Assembly: GCA_014859905.1 (NCBI GenBank)
Contig: JACZKT010000512.1
Coordinates: 1 to 62,396, forward strand
Direction of reading: 5' to 3'
Source of the DNA: Rubrivivax sp.
Lineage (GTDB): Bacteria; Pseudomonadota; Gammaproteobacteria; Burkholderiales; Burkholderiaceae_C
DNA: 62,396 bases
The translations under genes were made by a program, and so were the position numbers. The notes beneath the pieces were generated by a model. That model saw only the letters and a list, made by a program, of their open reading frames with translations. It made no database searches and was not told the DNA's origin. The stretch's first letter is position 1, and each line of letters begins with the position of its first letter. Shown piece after piece: positions 1 through 12,090 of this stretch.

Positions 1-7
1 TCTGGCG

Positions 8-2401
8 GTGGAGCAAAGCCCCAACTCGATTGTCATCACCGACCTGGATGCAAATATCGAATATGTGAACGAGGGCTTCGTCAGGGTGACCGGCTATAGC
101 CGTGAAGAGGTGATCGGCCAAAACCCCCGCATCCTGCAGTCCGGCAAGAATCCACCTGAAGCCTACCGCGACATGTGGGCCCGGCTGACGCGCAGCGAAA
201 GCTGGAAAGGCGAGCTCATCAACCGGCGCAAGGACGGCAGCGAATATATCGAATCCCTCTTTGTCTCACCGGTGCGTGGTGCCGATGGTGGCACAACCAA
301 CTATTTGGCGATAAAGGAAGATATTACCGATCGCAAGCAGGCCGAGGCGGCGCTGCTGCAACTCAATGAAAACCTCGAACACAGGGTGGCGGAACGCACT
401 GCAGACCTGGAGCAGGCGCGGTGCGAGGCCGATGACGCCAACCGGGCCAAATCGGCCTTTTTGGCCACCATGAGCCACGAAATCCGCACCCCGATGAACG
501 GCGTCGTCGGTATGGTGGACGTGCTCATGCACAGCCGGCTGTCGGAACACCAGGCCGACCTGGTCGGGACGATCCGGGAGTCCGCCAATGCGCTGCTGGG
601 CATCATCGACGACATCCTGGACTCTTCGAAGATCGAGGCCGGCCGGATGGCACTCGATCGGATGCCGGTTTGCGTGGCTGACCTGGTCGAAGGCCTGTGC
701 AATTCGCTGGTGCCGGTTGCCACACGCAAAGGTGTGGAACTGACCGTGTTCGTCTCGCCGGACATTCCGGAACGGATATTGTCCGACGACGTACGGCTGC
801 GTCAGGTGCTCTACAACCTGCTAGGCAACGCAATCAAGTTCTCCTCAGGGCGTCCCGGCAGGCAGGGCCATGTGTCCATACGGGCGACCCTTGCGGATGC
901 TGCGCCGTTGCAGCTGGTGCTCAGCGTCGCCGACAACGGCATCGGCATAGCCCCGGAGACGATGAAGGCATTATTCAAGCCATTCACGCAAGCCGAGATT
1001 TCGACCACCCGGCGCTTCGGCGGCACCGGACTGGGACTGGCCATCTGCAAACGCCTGGTGGACCTGATGAAGGGAGAGATAGCCGTGGATAGCATGCCCG
1101 GGGAGGGCACCACGTTCACCGTGACTTTGCCGTTCGAGCCTGCCGCTGAACAACCCGAGCGCGCACTGCCCGATCTTTCAGGATTGGGCTGTATTGTTCT
1201 GGAAAGCCCGACGCTCCAGGCAGGCGATTTACGCACCTATCTCGAACATGCCGGTGCAAGAGTGTGTCTGGCAGCTGATGCGGAAACTGCTGTGCGGGCG
1301 GCCACCCAGCTTCCCGCGCCGGCCGTGGCGATCCTGGTAGCTGAGCGAGGGGCCGTGCCGGCTGCCTTGCTTTCCACTCTTTCCGCCGTGCCTGACATAC
1401 GCTATCTGCTGATCACGCGCGGACGCCGCGTTCGTTGCAGAGTCGTCGATGCCAACACGATCAGCATGGATGGCGATGCGCTGCGCCGGCTGACCTTGCT
1501 GCGTGCCGTTGCCGTAGCCGCGGGCCGCGCTTCCCCGGAAATCTTCCACGACAGGCCTGAAGAACCCCTGGCGGGCGAAATCGAGCAACCCACCATTGCC
1601 GAGGCACGCGCCCAGGACCGACTCATCCTGATTGCCGAGGACGACGATATCAACCAGAGGGTGATTCTGCGGCAACTCGAATTGCTCGGGTATGCGGCAG
1701 AAGTCGCCAGCACCGGTACGGAGGCCATGAGGTTATGGCACGAGGGGCGCTATGCCCTGCTGCTGACCGATCTGCACATGCCGGAAATGGATGGCTATAC
1801 GCTGGCTGAAACCATCCGCCGGGAAGAGGCAGGACGAAGCCGCATGCCCATCGTGGTCCTCACAGCCAACGCGCTGCGGGGCGAGGCACATCGCGCTCAC
1901 GCCTCGGGCATTGATGACTACCTGACCAAGCCGGTGCAACTCCACCTGCTCAGAACCACGCTGGAAAAATGGTTACCCCATACAGGCGGAAACAAGACAA
2001 GCGAAAACAAAGCGCCTGACCTGCCGCCGGAACGCGGCGGCGCACAACCTCGCCCGGCATTCCCGTCAGTGGATATCAGCGTGCTGCGAAGTCTGGTCGG
2101 AGATGACCAGGCAACCGTACATGAATTCCTTGCCGACTACCTCGCGTCGGCCCGGCGTCTTGCCGCGGAGATGCGCGCAGCCCTGGCTGCCGGAGATACG
2201 CGGTATGTCTGTTCCATCGCGCACAAGCTCAAGTCCTCGTCCCGCTCCGTGGGCGCAATGGCGCTGGGCGATTTGTGCGCCGAGTTGGAGAATTTCGGCA
2301 AGACAGGGGACAAGACGGCTATCGCGCAAGGCATGGCGGAATTTGAAACTGCGTTGGCACAAGTTGAGGCAGTAATCGCCGCGCTTCTGGAAGAACAATG
2401 A
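8..2401 (+). CDS. Hybrid sensor histidine kinase (PAS-HisKA-HATPase-REC-Hpt), probably 5'-truncated by window edge
   Basis: ORF begins inside a PAS domain ([23 protein letters not shown]); His[13 protein letters not shown]; HATPase [30 protein letters not shown]-terminal Hpt-like [13 protein letters not shown]. Confidence 0.93.
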   Translation: MEQSPNSIVITDLDANIEYVNEGFVRVTGYSREEVIGQNPRILQSGKNPPEAYRDMWARLTRSESWKGELINRRKDGSEYIESLFVSPVRGADGGTTNYLAIKEDITDRKQAEAALLQLNENLEHRVAERTADLEQARCEADDANRAKSAFLATMSHEIRTPMNGVVGMVDVLMHSRLSEHQADLVGTIRESANALLGIIDDILDSSKIEAGRMALDRMPVCVADLVEGLCNSLVPVATRKGVELTVFVSPDIPERILSDDVRLRQVLYNLLGNAIKFSSGRPGRQGHVSIRATLADAAPLQLVLSVADNGIGIAPETMKALFKPFTQAEISTTRRFGGTGLGLAICKRLVDLMKGEIAVDSMPGEGTTFTVTLPFEPAAEQPERALPDLSGLGCIVLESPTLQAGDLRTYLEHAGARVCLAADAETAVRAATQLPAPAVAILVAERGAVPAALLSTLSAVPDIRYLLITRGRRVRCRVVDANTISMDGDALRRLTLLRAVAVAAGRASPEIFHDRPEEPLAGEIEQPTIAEARAQDRLILIAEDDDINQRVILRQLELLGYAAEVASTGTEAMRLWHEGRYALLLTDLHMPEMDGYTLAETIRREEAGRSRMPIVVLTANALRGEAHRAHASGIDDYLTKPVQLHLLRTTLEKWLPHTGGNKTSENKAPDLPPERGGAQPRPAFPSVDISVLRSLVGDDQATVHEFLADYLASARRLAAEMRAALAAGDTRYVCSIAHKLKSSSRSVGAMALGDLCAELENFGKTGDKTAIAQGMAEFETALAQVEAVIAALLEEQ

Positions 2402-3624
2402 ACAACATGCTGACAAACAATATGAAAGTCCTGCTAGTCGATGATGAGTCTTTTGCGTGCAAACTTCTCACGCGTCAACTGGCAAACCTTGGCCTCAATG
2501 ATGTCACTTCCTGCGAGCGTGCAACGGATGCACTGGCCCTGCTGGAATCCGGCGACGGCGTGTTCGGCCTGATATTCTGCGACCTGCAAATGCCAGGGAT
2601 GGATGGCGTTGAATTCGTGCGGCAGTTGGTGCGAATTAAATACGCCGGCGGGCTGGTGCTGGTCAGCGGTGAGGATGGACGCATCCTGCAGACTGCCGAA
2701 AGGCTGTCCAGGGCACATCAGCTTGATGTGCTCGGTGTCTTGCACAAGCCGATTTCTCCAGAGCAACTGCGCCAGGTACTGGCGAACCAATCCCTGCGAG
2801 AAGGCATGTCGTCCCATGCCGCCCGCAAGACATATGCATCCGATGAACTGTGGCGCGCCATCACTGGGGGGATGCTGATCAATTGCTACCAGCCTAAGGT
2901 CGATCTCGCCTCCGGCGTGGTCAGTGGGGTGGAAACCCTGGTGCGCTGGCAGCACCCCCAGGACGGTTTGGTGTTTCCAGATCAGTTCATCGCCACCGCG
3001 GAGGAGCATGGTCACATTGATGAACTGACGCGCGTGGTGCTGGCAAATGCCTTGCGCCAGGCACGCATCTGGTTGGATACCGGATTGTCCCTGCATGTGG
3101 CGGTGAATGTGTCGATGGACAATCTCGATTCCCTGGAGTTTCCAGATTTCGCCGCGCGTGCGGCCGCCAAGGCGGGGGTATCACCATCGTGCCTGGTGTT
3201 GGAGGTGACGGAAAGCCGGTTGATGAAGAACCCTCTCGCATCGCTCGACATACTTGCCCGCCTGCGCCTGAAGCATATCAGCCTGTCTATCGATGATTTT
3301 GGCACCGGGCACTCGTCGCTTTCCCAGCTCCGATATATTCCCTTCGACGAACTGAAGGTGGACCGGAGTTTCGTCCATGGCGCCAGCCGTGACCCGTCTC
3401 TTCGAGCCATACTCGAAGCGAGCCTTGACATGGCGCGAAAGCTGGACATGAAGACGGTGGCAGAGGGCGTTGAAGATCAGGAAGACTGGGATTTCCTGCG
3501 CGCAGCCGGTTGTGACACGGCGCAGGGCTATTTCATCGCCAAGCCCATGCGGGCGGAGGATATTGGCCGCTGGTTCGAAGCCTGGGCAGAACGTCGTCCG
3601 AACCTGATGCAGATGAAGGTATGA
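2398..3624 (+). CDS. Response regulator with C-terminal EAL domain (c-di-GMP phosphodiesterase-like), copy 1
   Basis: REC (LLVDDESFACKLL, FCDLQMPGMDGVEF) plus EAL domain (GVETLVRW, SIDDFGTGHSSL, VAEGVED); ATGA overlap with upstream kinase. Confidence 0.93.
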   Translation: MNNMLTNNMKVLLVDDESFACKLLTRQLANLGLNDVTSCERATDALALLESGDGVFGLIFCDLQMPGMDGVEFVRQLVRIKYAGGLVLVSGEDGRILQTAERLSRAHQLDVLGVLHKPISPEQLRQVLANQSLREGMSSHAARKTYASDELWRAITGGMLINCYQPKVDLASGVVSGVETLVRWQHPQDGLVFPDQFIATAEEHGHIDELTRVVLANALRQARIWLDTGLSLHVAVNVSMDNLDSLEFPDFAARAAAKAGVSPSCLVLEVTESRLMKNPLASLDILARLRLKHISLSIDDFGTGHSSLSQLRYIPFDELKVDRSFVHGASRDPSLRAILEASLDMARKLDMKTVAEGVEDQEDWDFLRAAGCDTAQGYFIAKPMRAEDIGRWFEAWAERRPNLMQMKV

Positions 3625-3761
3625 ACTCAGGTGTAGAGCTCATTGTGGCCACGGAGATTGCTTCCGACGCGCAGTTGGTTGGAAGTGGACCAGTGATCAA
3701 TGCAGGCACTGAACAACGCACACGTCAGGCAACGTTGGTTGGCTCGGCGGGGCTCGAGTAA
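3621..3761 (+). pseudogene. 5' remnant of a second response-regulator gene (paralogue of 3725-4906)
   Basis: ATGA overlap with REC-EAL copy 1; MNSGVELIVATEIASDAQLV aligns with MTATARILVATDVVGDADLV, the start of the RR on the opposite strand; similarity then stops. Confidence 0.6.
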
Positions 3762-4906
3762 GCGCGGACCTTGGCGAGGAGTAGTTCCTTGTTGAATGGC
3801 TTGACCACGAAGCCGGAGGCGCCAGCCTTCACGCTCTGCATGACTATTTCCTTCTCGCTGTGACCGGTGATCATGAGCACCGGTACGCCTGCGAACCGGT
3901 CGACCGACTTGATGCGGCGCGTCGCTTCGATGCCGTCGATGTCGGGCAGACCCACGTCCATCAGGATCAGGTCGGGCTCGCGCTTGCGCAACGTGGCAAG
4001 GGCCTCGGTTCCCGATGTCGCAAACAGAAGCTCGAAGTTCTCGTCTCGCAGCAGTTGGCGCAGCAGCTTGTGCTGGTATTCGTCATCCTCCACGATCAAC
4101 ATGAGCGGGTGCACACGCTCGGCCAGCGTTTGAAGCGCGCGTGCAGCTTCGAATTGAGGCGCCAGTTCCTCCTTGAGTGCACCCGCCCAATCACGGACGG
4201 GTTGCACGGCAGCGGCGACGGCCCCCAGACGTGTCGCGATCTCCCCTGTCTTCAAACGGTCGATCTCGCGCTGGAAACCCGGCACGTCCTTGACGTCGAC
4301 CAGGTCGCGCAGGTCGCCCTGCGACAGTTGGTGCGAGAAGCCGTCCAGGGCCAATCCGATGCCGTACTGCGCCTGCTCGAGTGAGCGGCTTGCAACGTCA
4401 ATGCGCGCTCCGCCTCGTGCCGCATACTGTTCCAGAAGCGACTCGGCTGCCGCCAAGCGTCGCGCCTGAGCAGCGAACTCGGCCACCGTCGGGGCGCCTG
4501 TACCGCTGGCGGCCAGTTGACGCAGCGCGTGATGCACCGCCATCGGCAGGCGCGGTGCGTCGTGTGTCAAGGGCCAGAACAGCACGTAGTCGTCGAAGTA
4601 CTCCTTCTTGCACAGCTCGTAAACACGCCGAAGGTCGTCCTTGTTGCACAGGATCAGGGTTCGGTGCGGCAATGTATGGACCAAGGTGCTCAGGCGATAC
4701 AGGCCAAGGTAGTACCGCTCGGCCTTCTCCAGGCAGTTGAAGGTCAGGATGAGTACCTCGGGCCGTTGTCTTTCGAAATCGGCAATCACGCGATCCTGAT
4801 CGGTCGAGGCCGCCACATTGTCGAACTCGTCGCGCAGCAGCTTCTTGACGAGATCCGCATCGCCAACCACATCAGTGGCCACCAGGATTCGGGCTGTGGC
4901 CGTCAT
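3725..4906 (-). CDS. Response regulator (C-terminal REC, divergent N-terminal receiver-like region)
   Basis: C-terminal REC: MLIVEDDEYQHKLLRQLL, LILMDVGLPDIDGIEATRRI, VKPFNKELLLAKV. Confidence 0.88.
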   Translation of the reverse strand: MTATARILVATDVVGDADLVKKLLRDEFDNVAASTDQDRVIADFERQRPEVLILTFNCLEKAERYYLGLYRLSTLVHTLPHRTLILCNKDDLRRVYELCKKEYFDDYVLFWPLTHDAPRLPMAVHHALRQLAASGTGAPTVAEFAAQARRLAAAESLLEQYAARGGARIDVASRSLEQAQYGIGLALDGFSHQLSQGDLRDLVDVKDVPGFQREIDRLKTGEIATRLGAVAAAVQPVRDWAGALKEELAPQFEAARALQTLAERVHPLMLIVEDDEYQHKLLRQLLRDENFELLFATSGTEALATLRKREPDLILMDVGLPDIDGIEATRRIKSVDRFAGVPVLMITGHSEKEIVMQSVKAGASGFVVKPFNKELLLAKVRAYSSPAEPTNVA

Positions 4907-6105
4907 GCTGCGATAGCCATCAATTCGCGGCGACGCGATTCCCAGGCGACTCGCCAGCCCACCAGATCGGCTCCCGGCATCGGCCGCGCGATGAAATACC
5001 CCTGCGCTACATCGCAGCCGTGCGCGCGCAGGTAATCAAGATCGGATTGGTCCTCCACGCCTTCTGCGACCGTCTTCATGCCGAGCTGGCGCGCCATCGC
5101 AAGCGTTGCCTCGATGATGGCGCCGAGCGACGTATCCCCGGCAGCGCCGTGGACGAAGCTTCGATCCAGCTTGAGTTCGTCGAACGGAATGTCGCGCAAT
5201 TGGGCCAACGACGAATGGCCGGTGCCGAAATCGTCGATCGACAGGCTGACCCCCTTCAGGCGCAGCCGCGTCAGCACGTCCAGTGGCGCCCGCACATCCT
5301 TCATCAGGCGGCTCTCCGTCACTTCCAGCACCAGCCTCGACGGCTCGACCCCGATCTCGCTTGCCAACTGCGCGACCGAGTCGGGAAGGTCCAGTGAGGC
5401 CAAATTGTCCATCGAGACGTTTACGGCCACCTGCAGGTCCAGCCCGGCGTCGCGCCATCTGCGTGATTGGCGCAACGCGGCGGCCAGCACGGCGAGCGTC
5501 AGCGCGTCGATGAGGCCGTGGTCCTCGGCCAAGGTGATGAAACGATCCGGGTACACCAGTCCGGCCTGCGGATGGTTCCAGCGCACGAGCGACTCGACGC
5601 CGATCAGCGCGCCGCCGGCCAGTGCCACCTTGGGCTGGTAGTGAATGACGAGTTCGTCACCGGCAATGGCGCGCTCGAGCTCGGCGGGCTCGAATTCGCC
5701 CTGGGCCGCGCGCCAGGGCACGACCTTGCGCGCCGCATGGCTGGCCAGCACTTCGCTCAGCTGCTCGTTCTTGATCGGCTTTTGCAGCATCCCGAGGACG
5801 TGAATCCGGTGCGCGCGTGCGAGTTTGGCCACGGCCTTCAGGATGCGCCCGTCTTCGCCGCTGACAAGCACCAGGCTGCCGCTGTAGCCGATGCCCGCCA
5901 GGTGACGAACGAACTCCACGCCGTCGATGCCCGGCATTTGCAGATCGCAGAATACCAGCCCGATCGCCTCGGACCGGGTCTTCAGCAGCGTCATCGCCTC
6001 CTCGGCGCGCTCGCAATGCAGGACCCCGACGCATCCGACTCGCTCCAATTGCCGAGTCAGCAGCTTGAGCGCCAGAGGATCGTCGTCGATGAGCAGCGTG
6101 TTCAT
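4903..6105 (-). CDS. Response regulator with C-terminal EAL domain, copy 2
   Basis: ORF 4903-6198; start at MNTLLIDDDPLALKLL (6105) chosen by comparison with copy 1; EAL domain GVESLVRW, DDFGTGHSSLAQL; ATGA overlap with downstream RR. Confidence 0.9.
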   Translation of the reverse strand: MNTLLIDDDPLALKLLTRQLERVGCVGVLHCERAEEAMTLLKTRSEAIGLVFCDLQMPGIDGVEFVRHLAGIGYSGSLVLVSGEDGRILKAVAKLARAHRIHVLGMLQKPIKNEQLSEVLASHAARKVVPWRAAQGEFEPAELERAIAGDELVIHYQPKVALAGGALIGVESLVRWNHPQAGLVYPDRFITLAEDHGLIDALTLAVLAAALRQSRRWRDAGLDLQVAVNVSMDNLASLDLPDSVAQLASEIGVEPSRLVLEVTESRLMKDVRAPLDVLTRLRLKGVSLSIDDFGTGHSSLAQLRDIPFDELKLDRSFVHGAAGDTSLGAIIEATLAMARQLGMKTVAEGVEDQSDLDYLRAHGCDVAQGYFIARPMPGADLVGWRVAWESRRRELMAIAA

Positions 6106-6130
6106 GGCGAGCGCTCGATGTGTTGGCGTT

Positions 6131-7013
6131 TCATGCCTGGCCCCACATCCAGCGGTCGCGGCCGGCCCGTTTGGCCGCATAGAGCGCTGTGCGGGCACGC
6201 TCGACCGCCTGGGCCACCGACTCTTGTGCCTCGACCACGACCAGCCCGGCGCTGACGCGCAGGTTCAGTGACCCGCCGTCGGCCAGTTGCCGCGGCGCGT
6301 CGCGGAGAGCTTGCAGCAGGCGATCGCCGGCGTTCCCGGCCGCCGACTCGTTCGTGGCGTGAAGAATCACGAGGCACTCCTCGCCACCGAAGCGGAACCC
6401 CGGCTCGTCTGCGCGCGCCTGCGCCCGCAGGATGCTCGCCAAATAACATGGCTTGGTCGCCCACACTGTGGCCGTGGATGTCATTGACACGTATGAAGTG
6501 ATCCACATCGGCAATGATCAGTACCGTCAGCTGCCCACTGCGGTTGTCCAGCGCCCTGCAACGCGCGAACTCGTCCGCGAATCCGTAGCCCAACGGCGGG
6601 CCGGTCAACGGGTCGTGCCGCACGCTACGGGCGAGAGCTGCGGTCTTGCGGTGTGCGATCTCCGCAACCTGAGCGGCCTGCCAGGCCTCGAAGGCCTCCG
6701 GATCAGCCGAATTGCCGTGCCGCTCGGCTAGCAGGTCGGTGCGCAGCGCGCGCGCCGAATCATGCATGCGCTCGTGCTGCTCGAGCAGCCGCGACGTGGC
6801 CGCCGCACCGACCTGCTCGAATGTCTCGCGGCTCTGCACGAACCAGCGCCCGAAACGGCAGCGCAAATGGGCACCCGGGTCCAGGACGTCCTCGCCGGGC
6901 GACGTCCGCAGCACCGCACGGCGAAGGACTCGTCGCGTCAAGCCCAGCTGCGCCTCGACAGCACCATCGAGCACTGCGACGAAGCTTTCAACACGTGGAG
7001 CGAAGACAGTCAT
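6131..7013 (-). pseudogene. CZB (zinc-binding)-GGDEF diguanylate cyclase, DgcZ-like, disrupted by a frameshift
   Basis: CZB-like CRFGRWF and GGDEF N-half HDPLTG...IIADVDHFIRVNDIHGHSVGDQAM in frame of ORF 6102-7139; GGDEF C-half GFRFGGEECLVILHATNES...NLRVSAGLVV...GRDRWMW in frame of ORF 6131-6514; junction near 6440. Confidence 0.8.
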
Positions 7014-7178
7014 GGGCCTACTCTCGGTCCAACCCGCGGAGGCATTGGCAAAGCGCTCACTTTCCCCGCATCGTATGCAGGCAGTATCGGCACTACTCGC
7101 GGAAACGATCGCAGCAAAAGCGGTGCCTAGGCCCGCCATTCTTGCCGCACTTCGCTGGGTACAGAGGCGGCGGTTTCA

Positions 7179-8624
<1,446 letters not shown>

Positions 8625-8725
8625 TCAATCGAAGGAGCCTCCTCAAAGCCCGGGGCGGTTCAGATCAGCAACCGTGTCGCTGCGTCAGGCGCGGCGTGCA
8701 ATCACGGACTGGGGCGAGGCTGGAG

Positions 8726-9655
8726 TCATCCCCACCTCGTGGCCGCGTCCACCACCAGCGGACCGGGTGGGCCGCGCGGGCTGAAGCGCTCGTTGGGCAG
8801 GGTCAAGGCCTTTTGCACCAGTTCGCCCCAGGGCCCGGCACCGGCCGGCTGGGCAAGCTCGGCTTCGCGCAGGGCCACCAGTTCGTCGAGCTGCGCCCCC
8901 CGGGGTGGGCCGGATCGATCGCTGGTGCGCCTGTCGTCGTGCCGGAAGTGGCGCGCCACGCGGCGGCACACGGCTTTGTACAGTTGCGACACGCTGGACG
9001 GCGTGACGTTCCAGGCGCTGGCCAGTTGCACCGGCGTCAGACCCACCCCGAGGTACGCGTCGATCACCTCGCGGTGGCGCGGCGGCAGTGTGGCAAAAAA
9101 GGTCTCTAGCCGGCGCATCAGCATGGCAGTATCCACGCGCGCTTCCACTTCGTCGTGGGGCGTGGCCGGCTGCTGCTGCCGCGCGTGCTCGGGCACGTCC
9201 GAGTCGTCGGCCAGGCTCTCGGTCTGTGCCGCCAGTGCGGCGTGCTCGAGGCGGGCAATTTCGTCCACACTGATGCCGCACACGCCGCTCAGATCGGTCA
9301 GGCTCGGCGCGGCATCGTGGTCGCCGCGCCAACGTTCGCGTGCGATCTGCACCACCTTGAACTGGCGCCGCTGCGTGCGGCCCAGGTGGTCCATCTGGCG
9401 CAGTTCGTCGATCATGGCGCCCTTGACGCGCAGCTTGGCGTAGCGCACGAATGCGTCCTTGGCGTCTTGGCTGTCAGGCTCGCCTTCCCACTTGAACCCC
9501 AGCGCCGACTGTGCCACGGCAATCAGACCGGCCTGGATCAGGTCGGCCTTTTCGACGTTGGAAGGCGTGCGTCGCGCCAGCGCACTGGCCTGTTTGCGCA
9601 CCCAGGATTCGTTTCTGGCAATCAGGGATGAAGCAACCCCTTGCATCGAAATCAT
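8726..9655 (-). CDS. Sigma-70 family factor, FliA/sigma-28-like
   Basis: Region 2 LIQAGLIAVAQSAL...FVRYAKLRVKGAMIDELRQMDHLGRTQRRQ; region 4 LPPRHREVIDAYLGVGLTPVQLASAWNVTPSSVSQLYK; start MISMQGVASSL chosen inside longer ORF. Confidence 0.85.
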   Translation of the reverse strand: MISMQGVASSLIARNESWVRKQASALARRTPSNVEKADLIQAGLIAVAQSALGFKWEGEPDSQDAKDAFVRYAKLRVKGAMIDELRQMDHLGRTQRRQFKVVQIARERWRGDHDAAPSLTDLSGVCGISVDEIARLEHAALAAQTESLADDSDVPEHARQQQPATPHDEVEARVDTAMLMRRLETFFATLPPRHREVIDAYLGVGLTPVQLASAWNVTPSSVSQLYKAVCRRVARHFRHDDRRTSDRSGPPRGAQLDELVALREAELAQPAGAGPWGELVQKALTLPNERFSPRGPPGPLVVDAATRWG

Positions 9656-9977
9656 GGCAGGCGCGGACTCCGGTCGGTGCGGGCCCTGCGTACGCATAGC
9701 ACCTGAGGGTTCCCCAGTATGCAGTGGGACTCGAAACGGCGGCGCAAGTTCTTGTCTCCATTGAGAAAACAGACTGGGCACACGGCGCTGTTCCACCGCC
9801 TGTTCCCCCGCGCTGCGCATGCAGCAAAGAGACGTCGAACCGACGACATTCTGCGCCGTCCCGGGCCGTGCGGCAACGTCCCATCGCGTCCCACGCTCTT
9901 CCTAGTCTAGGGAACCGCCGTTCAATCCGGGCAGGCCATGATAGGCAAGCCGACGAGACGTGGCGATGATCATTGGC

Positions 9978-10297
9978 ATGAAGCAGACAAGTCTTGCGAG
10001 CCTGGAGCACGCAGGCAAGAAGCGCCGGACGCGGCGCGAGAAGTTCCTGGGCGAGATGGCAAAGGTCGTCCCGTGGGAGCGCGGCCGAAAGCCTTGATCG
10101 AACCGCACTACCCCAAGAGAGGCAAGGTGGGGCGCCTGCCCGTTGGGGTGCCCTGCATGCTGAGCATGTACTTCCTGCAGCAGTGGTACACGCTTGCCGA
10201 CGAGGCTCTGGAAGACACGCTGTACGACAGCCAAGCGATGCGCGAGTTCGTGGGCATCGACCTGGCCCGCGAGCAGGTGCCAGACGCCACGACGCCC
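9978..10297 (+). pseudogene. IS5-family transposase N-terminal remnant, frameshifted and truncated
   Basis: MKQTSLASLEHAGKKRRTRREKFLGEMAKVVPWERG then another frame ALIEPHYPKRGKVGRLPVGVPCMLSMYFLQQWYTLADEALEDTLYDSQAMREFVGIDLAREQVPDATT; DDE core absent. Confidence 0.85.
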
Positions 10298-10391
10298 AGG
10301 CGCCGACCAAATCAGCGGCGCGGCCCGGGTGTCGAGAGCGGGTTTTTCAGGACGGACCACATGACAGCAGGAGGTTAGCTGGGACGGCCCC

Positions 10392-11261
10392 TCAGTGTTG
10401 CATCCCCCACCGCCGAACCGTGCGTTCTTCAAGTGTCCGGAACACGATGCCCTCGACTGCAAGGCCGATCACGATGACAGCGAAGAGCCCGGCAAAGACA
10501 ACAGGTATATCGAGCGTGTTCTTGTTCTCGTAAATGAACCAACCCAGGCCACCCGACCCCGATGTGGTGCCGAAGACCAATTCCGCGGCGATCAAGGTCC
10601 GCCAAGCGAATGCCCAACCGATCTTGAGGCCCGTCAGGATGCTGCTCAACGCGGCAGGCACCAAGATCTTCGCCACATAGGCGGGCCCTCGCAGGCCGTA
10701 GTTGCGGCCCACCATGCGCAATGTGTTGGAAACCGCCATGAAGCCTGCATGCGTGTTCAGGGCGACGGGCCAGAGCACGGCGTGCACCAGCACGAAGACG
10801 ATGCTGCTGCTTCCCAGCCCGAACCAGATCAATGCCAGCGGCAGTAGCGCGATGGCGGGCAAGGGGTTGAGCATGGCCGTCAGCGTCTCGAGCAGGTCGT
10901 TGCCCAGGCGAGAGGCCATCGCCAGCACCGTCAGCAGCATGGCCAGGACCATCCCGAGGACATAGCCCTGCAACAGCACCTTGATCGACACCAGGGCCTT
11001 GCCCGGCAACTCACCCGTCAGCGTGCGGCTGACAAAGGCATCCAGCGTGGTCGTGAAGGTCGGCAGCAGCAGGTCGTTCTTGAGGAACATGGCGTAGGCC
11101 TGCCACACCGCGGCCAAGGCCATCAGGATCAGACCCTTGCGCACCCAAGCCAGGTTGTAGACGCGCTCCATGAGCGTCAGCGGTTGCTGAACGACGCCGA
11201 ACTGGTGCTCCGGTACATGCTCCCGCACCACTTCCGGCCGGATCTGCTGGGGCTCATGCAT
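10392..11261 (-). CDS. ABC transporter permease (NitT/TauT/SsuC type)
   Basis: Multi-TM; LNPLPAIALLPLALIWFGLGSSSIVFVLVHAVLWPVALNTHAGF is the typical SsuC/TauC inner-membrane signature. Confidence 0.9.
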   Translation of the reverse strand: MHEPQQIRPEVVREHVPEHQFGVVQQPLTLMERVYNLAWVRKGLILMALAAVWQAYAMFLKNDLLLPTFTTTLDAFVSRTLTGELPGKALVSIKVLLQGYVLGMVLAMLLTVLAMASRLGNDLLETLTAMLNPLPAIALLPLALIWFGLGSSSIVFVLVHAVLWPVALNTHAGFMAVSNTLRMVGRNYGLRGPAYVAKILVPAALSSILTGLKIGWAFAWRTLIAAELVFGTTSGSGGLGWFIYENKNTLDIPVVFAGLFAVIVIGLAVEGIVFRTLEERTVRRWGMQH

Positions 11262-12054
11262 GCGACTCAGCCTCGGTGGACTCCACGGCGTCTGCAAACA
11301 GCATTCCGTGGATTCGGTCGGAAAGGGCTACGCCCGTGTAGGGGTCGACCCGGTCATGGCCATCGCCGTTGAGTTCCGCCTTGACCTGCCCCGGGTGCGG
11401 CGACAGCAGCAGGATGCGGTTGCCGATGCGCACCGCCTCTGGAATGGAGTGGGTCACGAAGAGCACGGTAAAGCGTGTGTCTTCCCAGAGCTGCAGAAGT
11501 TCATCCTGCATCTTGCGGCGCGTCAGCGCATCCAGCGCAGCAAAGGGCTCGTCCATCAGGAGGATGTCGGGCTCCATCGCCATCCCGCGCGCGATCGCCA
11601 CGCGCTGCTTCATACCACCGGACAGCGTGTGCGGTAGGGCATCGGCAAACTTCGTCAAGCCCACCTTCTCGATATAGGCCATGGCTCGCTCGTCGGCCTC
11701 CGGACCCGACAAGCGCCTGGAAGCCTCCAGCGCGAACACCACGTTCTGCCGCACGGTCTTCCAGGGCAGCAGCTGATCGAACTCCTGGAACACCATGACA
11801 CGGTCGGGTCCCGGGCGGCTGACCGTCCTGCCGTTCAGGCTGATGGTGCCCTCGATTGGCGTCATATAGCCCCCGACCGCCTTGAGCAAGGTCGACTTGC
11901 CGCAGCCCGAGGGGCCCAGGAGAACGAACCGGTCCGATTTCAGCACGTCGAAACTCACCCGATAGCTGGCCGTGACCAGATGCTCGTGGGTCTTGTACTG
12001 CAGGGTCACGCCGGCAACGCGCAACAAGGGCGACACCGCGCTGGTGGTGGTCAT
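11254..12054 (-). CDS. ABC transporter ATP-binding protein (NitT/TauT type)
   Basis: Walker A GPSGCGKST; signature LSGGMKQRVAIARG; Walker B ILLMDEPFAALDALTR. Confidence 0.94.
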   Translation of the reverse strand: MTTTSAVSPLLRVAGVTLQYKTHEHLVTASYRVSFDVLKSDRFVLLGPSGCGKSTLLKAVGGYMTPIEGTISLNGRTVSRPGPDRVMVFQEFDQLLPWKTVRQNVVFALEASRRLSGPEADERAMAYIEKVGLTKFADALPHTLSGGMKQRVAIARGMAMEPDILLMDEPFAALDALTRRKMQDELLQLWEDTRFTVLFVTHSIPEAVRIGNRILLLSPHPGQVKAELNGDGHDRVDPYTGVALSDRIHGMLFADAVESTEAESHA

Positions 12055-12090
12055 GCCAGGTCCTTCATCGTGAACGCTGGAGGGCGCCGT

